A stretch of DNA of 64,000 nucleotides from Micromonospora violae (GCF_004217135.1 NZ_SHKK01000001.1:1116001-1180000); one strand, 5' to 3'; shown: positions 45,038 through 54,151, numbered from the stretch's first letter. Notes: a model not told the origin generated them from the sequence alone. Translations and numbers: made by a program.

Positions 45038-45292
45038 ATGATTCCCGGATCGCGTGCGGCCTCGGACTCCGGCACTGGCCCTGACGTGGACGTCTACTCG
45101 CCGGACCGGTCTGTTCGCATTGCCGCAACCCGCCGGGGTGACATCGCGGTCCAGGTCGATGATCTGCATCGGCATACGGAGGAATCGCTGGCCCGGCAGG
45201 TGCGGGCCGCAGCCAGGGTCGCGTTGGCGTCGCTGCAACCGCCGGCGCATGACGTGGAGCCTCCGGTGAATGAACAGTGGTCTGGTTGGTGA
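45038..45292 (+). CDS. Small YbaB/EbfC-like protein, 84 aa
   Basis: VDVYSPDRSVRIAATRRGDIAVQVDDLHR followed by a helix (EESLARQVRAAARVALASL) has the strand-strand-helix outline of YbaB-like proteins found around type VII secretion genes in actinobacteria. GGAAGG lies upstream of the ATG. Its TGA overlaps the GTG of the next gene, which supports it being real. The family assignment is tentative. Confidence 0.55.
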   Translation: MIPGSRAASDSGTGPDVDVYSPDRSVRIAATRRGDIAVQVDDLHRHTEESLARQVRAAARVALASLQPPAHDVEPPVNEQWSGW

Positions 45293-45858
45293 GTGATCGG
45301 ATGAGCAGGAGGATGCTGGCCGTTGTGGCTGGCGTTGTCGTCGTGGCCCTCGGGTTGCTCGCCGCGTGGCGGTGGGGGCCGTTCGCCGACGATGAGGTCG
45401 TCCCCTCGTGCACTGAGTTGGCGGGGGCCTTGCCGAGCGTCGTCGAGGGGGCGTGGACCCTGACACATGCCGAGCCGAACCGTGAGTCCAGCAATTCCCT
45501 GGTCGACTGCGAGTTTGACTTTTCGTCGGCCGACCGGTCGTACACGGGCAGGATCGCAGTGAGCCTCACCCAAAGCGACGACGAGTCATATCTGCGCAGG
45601 ACGGCGATGGAAGGCCCCTGTTACGGGGAGGCAGTGCCGTACCCGAGTGCTGCCAAGTACCGGGTCGCGCGCTCATGCTCGGAGAAGATCAACGAGAAGA
45701 TCTTCGCGGGCGTGTTCGTGGCATCTGCCGACCGGTACGCGCATGTCTACGCGGACTTCAGCAGCCCAGGGGCTCCCATCGAGCAGGTCGTCGCGTACGC
45801 GAACACCAGCGCTCAACGCATCACCGACCGGGCGATGACGCTCACGTCGACCGACTAG
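45289..45858 (+). CDS. Membrane-anchored hypothetical protein, 189 aa
   Basis: GTG start overlapping the preceding stop (GTGA). One N-terminal membrane helix (MLAVVAGVVVVALGLLAAW) anchors an extracytoplasmic domain with Cys in SCTELAG, VDCEFDF, GPCYGEA and RSCSEK, which could form two disulfides. The general outline is that of small sensor-like proteins coupled to YbaB-like genes. No function is recognised. Confidence 0.65.
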   Translation: MSDRMSRRMLAVVAGVVVVALGLLAAWRWGPFADDEVVPSCTELAGALPSVVEGAWTLTHAEPNRESSNSLVDCEFDFSSADRSYTGRIAVSLTQSDDESYLRRTAMEGPCYGEAVPYPSAAKYRVARSCSEKINEKIFAGVFVASADRYAHVYADFSSPGAPIEQVVAYANTSAQRITDRAMTLTSTD

Positions 45859-45867
45859 GAGCACGCC

Positions 45868-46048
45868 GTGGGCAAGTTGGAGCGCTACGTCGCGGACGTG
45901 GCCCGGATCCGAGCCGAAGGCGTCTCCGCCAACGGAGGGGTGACTGTCGTCCGGGCCACGACGCCGACCTGAAGGTCGAGGTTCGGCTCGGGATGCTGCG
46001 CCGGTGCAGTCCAGACCAGGTGGCGGCGCGGTGTTGCTTGCCTAATGC
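45868..46048 (+). pseudogene. Frameshifted YbaB-like fragment
   Basis: A GTG at 45868 opens VGKLERYVADVARIRAEG and runs to VTVV; the frame then stops, but another frame continues HDADLKVEVRLGMLRRCSPDQVAA. Together they look like the N-terminal two thirds of a small helical/YbaB-like protein with one frameshift and a lost 3' end. It follows the 189-aa gene and was probably the third gene of that operon. Confidence 0.5.
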
Positions 46049-46080
46049 GTTGTCCATGAACGTTTACCGGGTCTGACTCG

Positions 46081-46263
46081 TCAGGCGGCCTTGGTTCGGG
46101 GGTGGCCCCAGCGGTGCTGGCGTTCGCCGCGGACGCGGGCGCGTTCCCGGCGTTGGGCGGCCAGGACGTCGGGGTGGCGGGCGTTGGCGTTACGCCAGCG
46201 CAGATACTTCTGCGTCTCAGGGGCCAGATGCGCGAACTCTGGACTTCCCGTGTGTTGACCCAT
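46081..46263 (-). pseudogene. Probable transposase C-terminal remnant, 60 aa
   Basis: Encodes ETQKYLRWRNANARHPDVLA followed by an Arg-rich tail ending RTKAA. This resembles the C-terminal tail of actinobacterial transposases rather than a free-standing gene. It is divergent from the XRE-ImmA gene, and the ATG at 46263 may be coincidental. Confidence 0.4.
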
Positions 46264-46276
46264 TCCGGCGCCGAGT

Positions 46277-46291
46277 GTGCGATTATCGCAC
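46277..46291. promoter_or_regulatory. Perfect palindrome GTGCGATTATCGCAC abutting the XRE start codon
   Basis: 7+7 bp inverted repeat with one central base, ending one base before the ATG at 46293. Position and symmetry fit an operator for the HTH domain encoded right after it. There is no room for a leader and ribosome-binding site if transcription starts near here, so the mRNA may be leaderless. Confidence 0.6.
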
Positions 46292-46292
46292 C

Positions 46293-47390
46293 ATGGCTGA
46301 TGGCTGGGACTGGCCCCTGGTCGGTGAGCAGGTACGACAAGCCCGCCTGTCGTTGGGGATCTCGCAGCAAGATCTCGCGGCGATGGTAGGCCTAGACCGC
46401 ACCATGCTGGCCAAGGTTGAGGCTGGCAGCCGCCGTTTGGACGGCTTGGAGCTGGCTCGGCTTTCCAGGGCACTGAAGGTGTCGATGGAGTACTTGATTG
46501 AGCCGCCGCCAGCGGTGTTGTCCCGACGGGCGGCGCCGCTGACCGAGGAAACCGACACTGAGGCAGCACGGTCGTCGGAACGCCTCGAAATCGCCATGGT
46601 TGAGTGGCTGCGCAACGTCCAGCAGTTGCTGGGCCTTGGCGTATTACGTGTCCCTCCGCTGCTTCGCTACCCGCGCCCGGTGGCATCCGAGGATGACGCG
46701 CGTCAGGCAGCTCGGTGGTTACGACAGCGATTCGGGCTCGACGATCAGCCGATCGGTAGCATCATGGACGTCTGTGAGCGCGCAGGTCAGTGGGTTCTAG
46801 TCACCGACCTGCCAGGTGACGGCGCATCGCTCATCGAGGGCAACCTCGCCGTTGCTGTCGTGAGCACTACAGGCGATCCTGGCCGCCGTCGGGCTACCGC
46901 TGCACACGAGCTGGGGCATCTCATCATTGGTGATGAGTACTCCGCCGACCTCGGTGTGAGTGCCTCACGTGCAGAACGGGAGGCGGTGATCGATGCCTTC
47001 GCTGCGGAACTGCTGCTGCCCGTGCGAGCGGTTGCCGCAGCCGGAGCTCGTGGGACAGTGAGCCGGGATCAGATCGTGAGCTATGCGGCTCGATATCGCA
47101 CCTCTTGGCTGCTGGCGTTGCGGCAGGCTGAGCAGGCAGGGGCCATCGACCCAGAGACGTGTAGGGCCTGGAGTCAGGTTCGGCCGACCCACGTGGAGTT
47201 CATGGAGGCGTTGGGCTGGGCACCGCAGCCCGACCTCGCGTCGGTACGGGTATCGCCCGCCTACGCAAAGGCTGTGATGGAGGCATTTCGGAGCAGGCGA
47301 ATCACCCGGGCCAGGGCTTTGGAGTTGATGCATGGCCACATCGCCGAGGCGGATCTACCGCAGGACGACGACCTGGAGATCGCGCCGTGA
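46293..47390 (+). CDS. XRE-family regulator fused to ImmA/IrrE metallopeptidase, 365 aa
   Basis: N-terminal Cro/C1 HTH (about 10-68: VRQARLSLGISQQDLAAMVG, LDRTMLAKVEAGSRRLDGLE). A linker follows, then an ImmA/IrrE-type zinc peptidase with HELGH at 205-209 in ATAAHELGHLIIGDEY and the downstream Glu-rich FAAELLLPV. ImmA-type peptidases cleave the partner repressor; here repressor and peptidase are one polypeptide. The 3' end overlaps the PIN gene by GTGA, so this is the regulatory/antitoxin half of a toxin-antitoxin-like pair. The frame is open 18 bases further upstream; I use the ATG after the palindrome. Confidence 0.88.
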   Translation: MADGWDWPLVGEQVRQARLSLGISQQDLAAMVGLDRTMLAKVEAGSRRLDGLELARLSRALKVSMEYLIEPPPAVLSRRAAPLTEETDTEAARSSERLEIAMVEWLRNVQQLLGLGVLRVPPLLRYPRPVASEDDARQAARWLRQRFGLDDQPIGSIMDVCERAGQWVLVTDLPGDGASLIEGNLAVAVVSTTGDPGRRRATAAHELGHLIIGDEYSADLGVSASRAEREAVIDAFAAELLLPVRAVAAAGARGTVSRDQIVSYAARYRTSWLLALRQAEQAGAIDPETCRAWSQVRPTHVEFMEALGWAPQPDLASVRVSPAYAKAVMEAFRSRRITRARALELMHGHIAEADLPQDDDLEIAP

Positions 47391-47935
47391 GCAGGTCGGC
47401 GCGAGCCACCTCGGTCCTTGTGCTCGACACGATGGTTCTCAGTCACTTCACTCTCGCTGACCGGCTAGACGTCTTGCAGGATCTGCTGCTCGATGCCGAT
47501 TGTTGGACGACTCAGGTGGTTCGGGAGGAGTTGCGGGCGGGATCTGAGGATCACCGTGAACTGGCCGTCGCCTGCGAGGCGGACTGGCTGGCTACTGCCC
47601 AGCTGGACACGCTCGATGAAGTGCGATGTTTTGCTAAATGGACCGTGCGGCTCGGCTCGGGCGAGCGCGACCTCGGGGAAGCGTCCGTCTTCGCGGCCGC
47701 GGAACTGCGGGGAGGCGTGGCCATCACGGACGATAGGAACGCGACGCAGGTCGCCCGTGCCCATGGCGCCCGTGTCCACGGCACCATCTGGCTTCTCGCT
47801 GGGGCCTGCCGCGACGGTAAGCAAACCTTGACGGCTGCGGGGAATCTCATTGAGGTACTGAGAGTAACCGGTGCTCGTCTGCCCTGCTCCGGAGCGGAGT
47901 TCCCGGACTTCGCCCGTAAGCACAACCTCCTGTAG
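47387..47935 (+). CDS. PIN-domain ribonuclease-like toxin, 182 aa
   Basis: PIN-domain acidic residues are visible: D14 in VLVLDTMVLSHF, Glu in VVREELRAG, Asp/Glu in GERDLGEASVFAAAEL and the DD of AITDDRNATQVARAHG. PIN proteins of this type cut RNA. It starts with a GTG overlapping the XRE-ImmA stop, giving fixed co-expression. Expected role: toxin or effector controlled by the upstream protein. No VapB-type antitoxin is adjacent. Confidence 0.82.
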   Translation: MSRSARATSVLVLDTMVLSHFTLADRLDVLQDLLLDADCWTTQVVREELRAGSEDHRELAVACEADWLATAQLDTLDEVRCFAKWTVRLGSGERDLGEASVFAAAELRGGVAITDDRNATQVARAHGARVHGTIWLLAGACRDGKQTLTAAGNLIEVLRVTGARLPCSGAEFPDFARKHNLL

Positions 47936-47989
47936 TCGCTAATTGACACCTTTTGGGTTTAACAGAGGCCAGTGTCTCGTACACGGCGA

Positions 47990-48325
47990 CTGGAGGTCTT
48001 CGCATGGTCAGCGCCCGCGTCGGTGTTGACGTGGCGTCTCGCGCCTGGCTTGTGGCGTTCGACCGGGCTCGGATTGGTTTTGGGCCACCCTTGAGCGCCC
48101 GGATGTGGAAGCCGTCGATCACCGCCCTCGACATTCCACGGAAGCGCGGTGTGAGGCACGAACAGGACCCCGCACAGCACTCTGGGGTCGCCGAAGGGGC
48201 TTGCGACCGGGGAAACCGGCCGGCGTGGTGGTCGGGATGGCAGCAGCGGTTTGACCTCGGCCCAGAGTTCGTCCGAGACGATCCACCGCGGCCGCTCACC
48301 CTCCTCGCGTTCAGTCAGAACGATC
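47990..48325 (-). pseudogene. IS5-type transposase remnant
   Basis: Minus-strand pieces IVSDELWAEVKPLLPS, VLCGVLFVPHTALPW and VIDGFHIRALKGGPK occur in the right order for an IS5 transposase, but in different frames and with the middle missing. No catalytic domain remains. It lies between the PIN gene and the large membrane protein. Confidence 0.6.
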
Positions 48326-48351
48326 CTCGTGTCCCGAGGGCACGCCCACCA

Positions 48352-50193
48352 TCACTTCGCGGTGGCGTCGATGGTGAAAACCACGTCTCCTTCGACGTCG
48401 TGGCGGGTGATGCCGGGTACGTCAGGGACGTTGAGCAGTGGTTCGTACGGGGTGCCTTGCACCCGGTTGCGCAGCAGGACGACGCTGCGGATGCCGAGCT
48501 GGTGCAACCGATCCAAGGCCGGCTCGCTGGGGAAGGTCGTCATAACGTCGCGGATCGCCTGACGGTTGGGTGTGGTGTAGCTGGCCGCACCGTTGACCAT
48601 GGTGGGAAAACCGTCGGTCGACCAAAGTAGGACGTGGAGGTCGATGCCGTCGTCGGACGGCAATACCATGATCGGAGCGTGCGCGGAGGCTAGCGCCATT
48701 GCGGCCGGTTTGGCTGGGGTTTGAGGGTGGTCCAGGTCAGGCAGGCCCTCAGCTAGCACGAGGACCAGCAACGGAACGGTCATTAGCCGTGCCGCTTCCA
48801 CCGACCATGCCGGCTTGGCGCCTCTGCGAGCCACCTCGGCCAGGTGGGTGACCAGGCCGGCCGCGAGGATGGCCAGGCACAGAGTGGGCCACAAGATCAA
48901 CCGGCCTGGTGTACGGGATCCGTCGAACCCGGGCACGTAAAGATAGAGCAGGCGGTAGATCGGCCCGTTCGTGCCCAGCGCCAACAACACTCCGACGACC
49001 ACCCCAGACAGCAGCAGAAGCCGTTGCATCGGTGACCAGCGGGACAGGAACAGGCCGGCGAAGGCCAGTAGATACAGTGCGTACCCGCACAGCAGCACTT
49101 TCTCATTCGATACGGCGCCGAGAGCGGTGCGGGCGTCGTTGTGCAGGGTGCCCCAGGGCAGCGAGGACTGCGGCGCCACGAGAAGACCGCGCAGTGTCGG
49201 GGAGAAAAACGCGACGTAGTCCCAGTCCCGGGTGACCTGTGGGTTGAGCTCGCGCACGTGTTGGTACGCGTACGCGAAGTATCCGGTCACCGCGGCGAAG
49301 ACCAGCCCGCCGGCCAGATCACCGACGATCAGCCGGGGGCTGAGGCGTGGGCGGTGGATCAGCCAGGCGATCAGTGTGATCAGGCAGAGGGCGGCGAGGA
49401 CGTATACGAATCCCAGCCCCACGCCGAAGCCTAGGCTGACCTGCCAGGCCGCGACCAGCCAGCCAGCGAACGCCCAGCCCGGCCGGACCCGTTCGGCAAG
49501 GTAGCCGCGGGTGAACGAGAATCCGTGGCCGCGTGCCAGCATCGCCAGGGCCAGAGTGATACCACCGGTGGAGAGAATATTCAAATGACCGTCGTGGCCG
49601 TAGCGCCAGGGCGCGTAGGCGAGGGCGGCCCCGGCTACCGCAGCGGCGACCTTATTCGCGCCAAGTTGGCGCAGGAGCGCGTAGCCGCCGAGGAAGGCGA
49701 GCGCGAAAGCCAGCACGAACAGAATGTTGTAGCGCAGCACGCCGCCGACTACACCGCTGCCTATCAGCCCTGCCGGGGCATAGCCGAGCAGGCTGTCGTT
49801 CAGGGCCAGGCCGTACGTGTCGGGATAAAAAGCGTTGGTATCCCACAGGCCACGCAGGCCGTGGGTGAGAGCGTGGCCATTCCATCCCACCAGCCATGCT
49901 TGGGCCGTCGGGTCACCCGCGTCACCGACGATGGTGTGGGCCGGGTCGGCGATCGGCACGGTCCTGGCGCCAGCAGTCATCACGCGAATCGCGTACGGCG
50001 GGATCAGCCAGGTCATCGCGACAGCGAGGAGCACCGAACCGAGGCCCGCGATACTCAGTTCCCGCCGATGGGCCCCACGTGTCAGCCAATCCCTCATGCC
50101 TCGACTGGCACGCGAGAGTCGGCCATCTTGTCCAATCTCGCTGAGAGTGACGGCTGATGTGGGGGCTTCTGCCGGTGGCTCTACCTGCGTCAT
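48352..50193 (-). CDS. Large polytopic membrane protein (GT-C/YfhO-like), 613 aa
   Basis: Twelve or more hydrophobic helices, a large extracytoplasmic loop after the first helix (PIADPAHTIVGDAGDPTAQAW, then HALTHGLRGLWDTNAFYPD), and a soluble C-terminal domain of about 120 residues. The layout resembles GT-C-fold glycosyltransferases and YfhO-like proteins that use lipid-linked sugars. The ATG at 50193 (MTQVEPPAEAP) is preferred over the upstream extension to 50268. Substrate unknown. Confidence 0.75.
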   Translation of the reverse strand: MTQVEPPAEAPTSAVTLSEIGQDGRLSRASRGMRDWLTRGAHRRELSIAGLGSVLLAVAMTWLIPPYAIRVMTAGARTVPIADPAHTIVGDAGDPTAQAWLVGWNGHALTHGLRGLWDTNAFYPDTYGLALNDSLLGYAPAGLIGSGVVGGVLRYNILFVLAFALAFLGGYALLRQLGANKVAAAVAGAALAYAPWRYGHDGHLNILSTGGITLALAMLARGHGFSFTRGYLAERVRPGWAFAGWLVAAWQVSLGFGVGLGFVYVLAALCLITLIAWLIHRPRLSPRLIVGDLAGGLVFAAVTGYFAYAYQHVRELNPQVTRDWDYVAFFSPTLRGLLVAPQSSLPWGTLHNDARTALGAVSNEKVLLCGYALYLLAFAGLFLSRWSPMQRLLLLSGVVVGVLLALGTNGPIYRLLYLYVPGFDGSRTPGRLILWPTLCLAILAAGLVTHLAEVARRGAKPAWSVEAARLMTVPLLVLVLAEGLPDLDHPQTPAKPAAMALASAHAPIMVLPSDDGIDLHVLLWSTDGFPTMVNGAASYTTPNRQAIRDVMTTFPSEPALDRLHQLGIRSVVLLRNRVQGTPYEPLLNVPDVPGITRHDVEGDVVFTIDATAK

Positions 50194-50531
50194 CACATTG
50201 ACCCTCACTGTTGCGCCGCCGCAGTAAATCATGAGCAGGGCGGCGCGTAGAGTCAAGACCTTGATCAATGCCGTCCAGGTAGCCGGTCCTTACGCTGTTT
50301 ATCAAAGGTGTCCTGTCACGCAGGAGTCGCGATCGCGATCGCGGCGGTGGTTTCGGGATCGAGCCGCGTTGTGAAGACTGTCGCGCGGCACCAGCCTGAA
50401 CGCCGACCGGGCCAGGCCCGGGGCCATGTGTCGACGGGGTCACCGGGCGGCGAGGACCAATGGCACCTGTCACCGGCCGATACGATCTACGATCTGCTTG
50501 CCACTGAGGACAGTGACACGGAGGTGCGCCC
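50194..50531. other. Intergenic region with a 16-bp palindrome
   Basis: No gene is supported. CGCGATCGCGATCGCG at 50328-50343 is a perfect palindrome built from overlapping GCGATCGC units. The region lies between the divergent membrane-protein gene and the TIR-WD40 gene and ends with GGAGGTG (50520-50526), a good ribosome-binding site that is not followed by any ATG, GTG or TTG in the TIR frame. Confidence 0.5.
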
Positions 50532-53333
50532 ATCAAGCGGGACGCGTTCATCTCGTACAGCCATCAGCGGGACAAGCCGTTAGCCAAGGCCCTGGAGCAT
50601 GGCCTGAAGCACCTGGCCCGCCCGTGGACCCGGCTGCCCGTCATCCGGGTGTTCCGGGACACCACGAGCCTGTCCGCCAACCACGACCTGTGGTCCTCGA
50701 TCCTCGCTGAGCTCCAGGAGAGCCGATACTTCATCTACCTTGCCTCACCGGAGGCGGCCGCGTCACGGTGGGTTCGCAGGGAGATCGATTTCTGGGTCAC
50801 CAACCGGCCCATGGAGCATTTTCTCATCGCCGTCAGCGCAGGGACTCTCGTCTGGGACCCCGGCGCCGGTGACTTCGACTGGTCGCGTACGGATGCCCTG
50901 CCGTCCACCCTACGCGGTAGGTTCCCGAGCGAGCCGCTTTGGGTTGACCTGACCGCGGTCCGCGTCGGTGAGAAGTATTCGCTGCGTCAGGGCGAGTTCC
51001 GGGACGCGGTCGCCACGCTCGCCGCGCCCCTGCACGGTCGTAGCAAGGAGGACCTCGACAGCCAGGACATCCGCGAGCACCGCCGGTCCACCGTGGTGCG
51101 CCGTGTCACTCTTGTCGTGCTCGCGGTCTCTCTGGTCATCGCCGTGGTTGCGTTCGGATTCGCGTGGCAGCAGCGCAACGAGGCGTTGGAGCGGGCGCAC
51201 GTCGCTGCCTCGCAGGCCATGGCGGCACGGTCGATCGAACTGGCTGAGCAGGACCCCCGCATCGCCGCCCAGTTGGCGCTGTATTCCCGCAGCGCCCAAC
51301 CGACAAGCGAGTCCGCGCGGGCCCTCGCTGTCGCGGTGGACGCCAACCAGAACGTCGTCCGGCATCTGCGGGGCGGCTCCAACACTGTGGCCGGCTTTCA
51401 GGGGTCGGCAGGTGGGAATTCCACAGAGGTGGCCATCAGCCGCGACGGTGGAACTCTGGCCTACTACTCGCACTATGACTCGGACCAGGCCGTTCACATC
51501 TACGACATCCGTACGGGCATCGAGCGCAGGTTGGCCACCGGCGAGTATCCGCTGGGCGGAGGATTCATCGAGCTCAGCGCCGACGGTGGGCTGCTGGCGC
51601 TTGAGGTCTGGCCCAATCAGGTCGAAGTCTGGGATGTACGCGAGGCGACGAAGCTGCGCACCCTGAAGGCCGGCGATCCCTCGGAGCTCGCCAACGCTGA
51701 CGACGGACTGTGGGCTGTCGCCTTTTCACCGAGCGGACGCTGGTTGGCCGCCACGTATCACACTTCCGGCAGCGACGACCGCCAACTGGCTGTCTGGGAC
51801 GTGCAGACCGGTGCGCCTCTGAGTCAGGGCGTGAGCCGCGCCGAGCGGCTGACCTTCGACGCGAGGGAACGCCTACTTGCCTGGGACTCGGGTCGACTCC
51901 GGCGGTTTACCACCGACACCCGGGCGTGGGCGGTCATCGGCAAGCCCCATGCGGCCAAGGCTGGGGAGGAGGTGCGGGCACTCTTTCCCGACGGCCGTGC
52001 GCTGATCAGCACAGACTCCGCCGGTACGACTGAGCTGTGGGACCTGCTCGCGGCTCGGCGGCAGGGGATCAACCGCGACGGCGGCAGGTTGGAGGCGACA
52101 CTGCCCACCGGCGACGCTTCGACGGTCGTGGGGTCGCTCGATCGTGAGGTCGCGATCTACGACACGGCTCTTCAGTCGCGGGTGACCCTCGGTTCGTTTG
52201 CCTGGCCCACATCCAGTCTCGCTGTCTCCGGTGACGGGCGTTGGGTCGCTGCCGGATCACTCGATGGTGCGGTGACTCTTTTCGACGCCGCCAAGGCACA
52301 CACCGGAGAGGTCCTGCCGAGCAAGGTGCCGAAGGCGGGGGACCTGGTCCCGCACGGGCGACTCGCCCTGCGGGTGGTCGGATCGACCACCGAGGTGTGG
52401 GCCGCGACGGACGACGACAGCGGTCCGCGTCGGCTGGGGCTTCTCCCGGTGGAATTCGACCTGCGGGACGACGCTCTCGCCGTCAACACCGATGGAACCC
52501 GAGCGGTGTTCCTTGACAAGAGCGACCCGCCGATCACCGCAGAGATGTCGTTGTGGGATCTGCGTACTGGCGAGCAGATCGGCAGGAAAGAGACCTATCT
52601 CGGCTATGACGTGTCGTTCCAGGCTGAGGCCGGCATCCATTTCCTGGCTGACGGAGTCCACATCGTCGTGCTCGGGCGGGACGGCCCACTGCTCATCGAC
52701 ACACGCAGCTGGATGCGGCGCCAGATTGGGGCCGAGGGCAGCGGAGCCCACGCGGTGGCGATCAGTGACGACGGCGGAACGTTGGCACTCCTGAACATCA
52801 GGGCCACAGTCACCGTCTGGCGATGGGCCGGCGGTAACCTCGACAAGATCCGGGAAATCTCCTTCGAGTCGCACGGCGCCGAGTTCGGCGCGGACCTGAC
52901 GGTCAGCCCCCGCGGCGACAAGGTCGCGCTCATCGATGGTGACGGCCGTCTGGTCATCGCCGACGTCGACAGCGGTGACGTGGTGAACGGGCTGGCGGGG
53001 AACGGGGGCGACCACGCTGTCTTCAGCAGGGACGCCCGCCTGCTTGTGCAACCCGACCGGGCCGGGCCGGTCGTCGTGCTCCGATTCTGGGACACCAGCA
53101 GCGCCGAATCCGCAGGCAGTTGGACGATCCGGCAGAGCAGAGATGCGCGGATGACACTGACGACCGGAGACCGCATCCTCGTTGTCGCCTCCGACGGATC
53201 GGTCACCGCATCGAACATGAATATCGACGCGTGGAAGAACCTGCTCTGCGGGCTCCTCGACGCTCCAAAACCCCCAGCGCCCTACGACCGCTACCTCAGT
53301 GGGCTGGACATCGACAAACCGTGTCGAAGTTAG
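50532..53333 (+). CDS. TIR-TM-WD40 repeat protein, about 933 aa, start codon abnormal
   Basis: TIR domain: KRDAFISYSHQRDKPLAKAL, then VFRDTTSLSANHDLWSSI and SRYFIYLASPEAAASRWVRREIDFW, where E84 matches the catalytic Glu of TIR NADases. One membrane helix (LVVLAVSLVIAVVAFGFAW) and a coiled segment (EALERAHVAASQAMAARS) follow, then a WD40-like propeller of about 680 residues (AVAFSPSGRWLAATY, LSADGGLLALEVW, AISDDGGTLALL). The TIR frame runs back to a stop at 50514 without a standard start codon. An ATC at 50532, six bases after GGAGG, occupies the expected place. The first standard start, GTG 50649, would delete the first 39 residues of TIR. Confidence 0.8.
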   Translation: MKRDAFISYSHQRDKPLAKALEHGLKHLARPWTRLPVIRVFRDTTSLSANHDLWSSILAELQESRYFIYLASPEAAASRWVRREIDFWVTNRPMEHFLIAVSAGTLVWDPGAGDFDWSRTDALPSTLRGRFPSEPLWVDLTAVRVGEKYSLRQGEFRDAVATLAAPLHGRSKEDLDSQDIREHRRSTVVRRVTLVVLAVSLVIAVVAFGFAWQQRNEALERAHVAASQAMAARSIELAEQDPRIAAQLALYSRSAQPTSESARALAVAVDANQNVVRHLRGGSNTVAGFQGSAGGNSTEVAISRDGGTLAYYSHYDSDQAVHIYDIRTGIERRLATGEYPLGGGFIELSADGGLLALEVWPNQVEVWDVREATKLRTLKAGDPSELANADDGLWAVAFSPSGRWLAATYHTSGSDDRQLAVWDVQTGAPLSQGVSRAERLTFDARERLLAWDSGRLRRFTTDTRAWAVIGKPHAAKAGEEVRALFPDGRALISTDSAGTTELWDLLAARRQGINRDGGRLEATLPTGDASTVVGSLDREVAIYDTALQSRVTLGSFAWPTSSLAVSGDGRWVAAGSLDGAVTLFDAAKAHTGEVLPSKVPKAGDLVPHGRLALRVVGSTTEVWAATDDDSGPRRLGLLPVEFDLRDDALAVNTDGTRAVFLDKSDPPITAEMSLWDLRTGEQIGRKETYLGYDVSFQAEAGIHFLADGVHIVVLGRDGPLLIDTRSWMRRQIGAEGSGAHAVAISDDGGTLALLNIRATVTVWRWAGGNLDKIREISFESHGAEFGADLTVSPRGDKVALIDGDGRLVIADVDSGDVVNGLAGNGGDHAVFSRDARLLVQPDRAGPVVVLRFWDTSSAESAGSWTIRQSRDARMTLTTGDRILVVASDGSVTASNMNIDAWKNLLCGLLDAPKPPAPYDRYLSGLDIDKPCRS

Positions 53334-53429
53334 GTCCACCGCTCCGACGGCCACCGGCCGCGTCCCGACCTGACTCGGCGACCTACACGGGGGACTCACG
53401 ACGTTGTTTCGCCCGACCGTTGGAACGCC

Positions 53430-53621
53430 CACCGCGAGGCCAATCGCAGCAGCGGCGGACGCCCGCCCACGTTCGACCGAGACCTCTACCGGATGCGACG
53501 TGCCGTCGAGAACAGCATCGACAGGCTCAAGCGCCACCACGGCGTGACCACCCGCTACGACAAGTTGGCCGTCCGGTTCCAAGCCGCCCTGACCATCACC
53601 ATCATCTGCGAATGGCTCTGA
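53430..53621 (+). pseudogene. IS5-type transposase C-terminal remnant
   Basis: The frame ending at the TGA 53619-53621 reads GGRPPTFDRDLYRMRRAVEN followed by IDRLKRHHGVTTRYDKLAV, the end of an IS5-type DDE domain around its catalytic Glu (AVENSIDRLKR). The first part of the gene is gone. It lies just behind the TIR-WD40 gene. Confidence 0.7.
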
Positions 53622-53713
53622 CCGGCCTTATCAAGCACGCCATAGTCCCGCTTGGCGGATCCGTCCCCCTGATGTTTGTCGGCGGTCACGAGGTTCGGGT
53701 GAATTACGTCGGA

Positions 53714-54151
53714 TCATCGATCATCACCGGGTCGGATGGCAATCAGGTTCGTCCCGTCGGTGGTCCTGGCGATGAGTTCCTTGAACCTGACCGGGTCGGC
53801 TTCGGCGATAGCGCGGGCCTGGGCGATTCTGCGGTGCAGGTTCGACGGGTAGAAGGACTCGTCCAGAATGAAGCCTCGAGCCAGCCATTCGCGTGTGGCG
53901 TTGTGGTCGCACTCGACGAAGGCGGTGAGACAGGCTGCGCGATACCACGCGCGAAGGTCGGCAACCTCATCATCTTCGGCTTGGCTAACCGTCGTGGGCT
54001 GTCTGCTGGTCACCGCCTCAGGCGACTCGTACACGAGCGTGGCCTGCGACCAGTACCAGGCGCGGACTGCGCAGACGCGTTGCCCCAGTGATCCAGAGGT
54101 GACGACCGAAATGAGGTACTCCTGCTCCGCCCAGAGATGCTGGCGAGTCAC
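53714..54151 (-). CDS. Hypothetical protein, 145 aa
   Basis: GTG at 54151 overlaps the stop of the upstream zinc-ribbon gene (GTGA), so the pair is coupled. Reads VTRQHLWAEQEYLISVVTSG, then a helical acidic middle (SQAEDDEVADLRAWYRAACLTAFVECDHNA) and RFKELIARTTDGTNLIAIRPGDDR. No known family was recognised. Confidence 0.65.
   Translation of the reverse strand: MTRQHLWAEQEYLISVVTSGSLGQRVCAVRAWYWSQATLVYESPEAVTSRQPTTVSQAEDDEVADLRAWYRAACLTAFVECDHNATREWLARGFILDESFYPSNLHRRIAQARAIAEADPVRFKELIARTTDGTNLIAIRPGDDR

Noticed and set aside
44671..45075. Minus-strand ORF between the methyltransferase fragment and the YbaB-like gene
   Set aside because: Arg/His-rich composition and overlap with the better-supported plus-strand operon.
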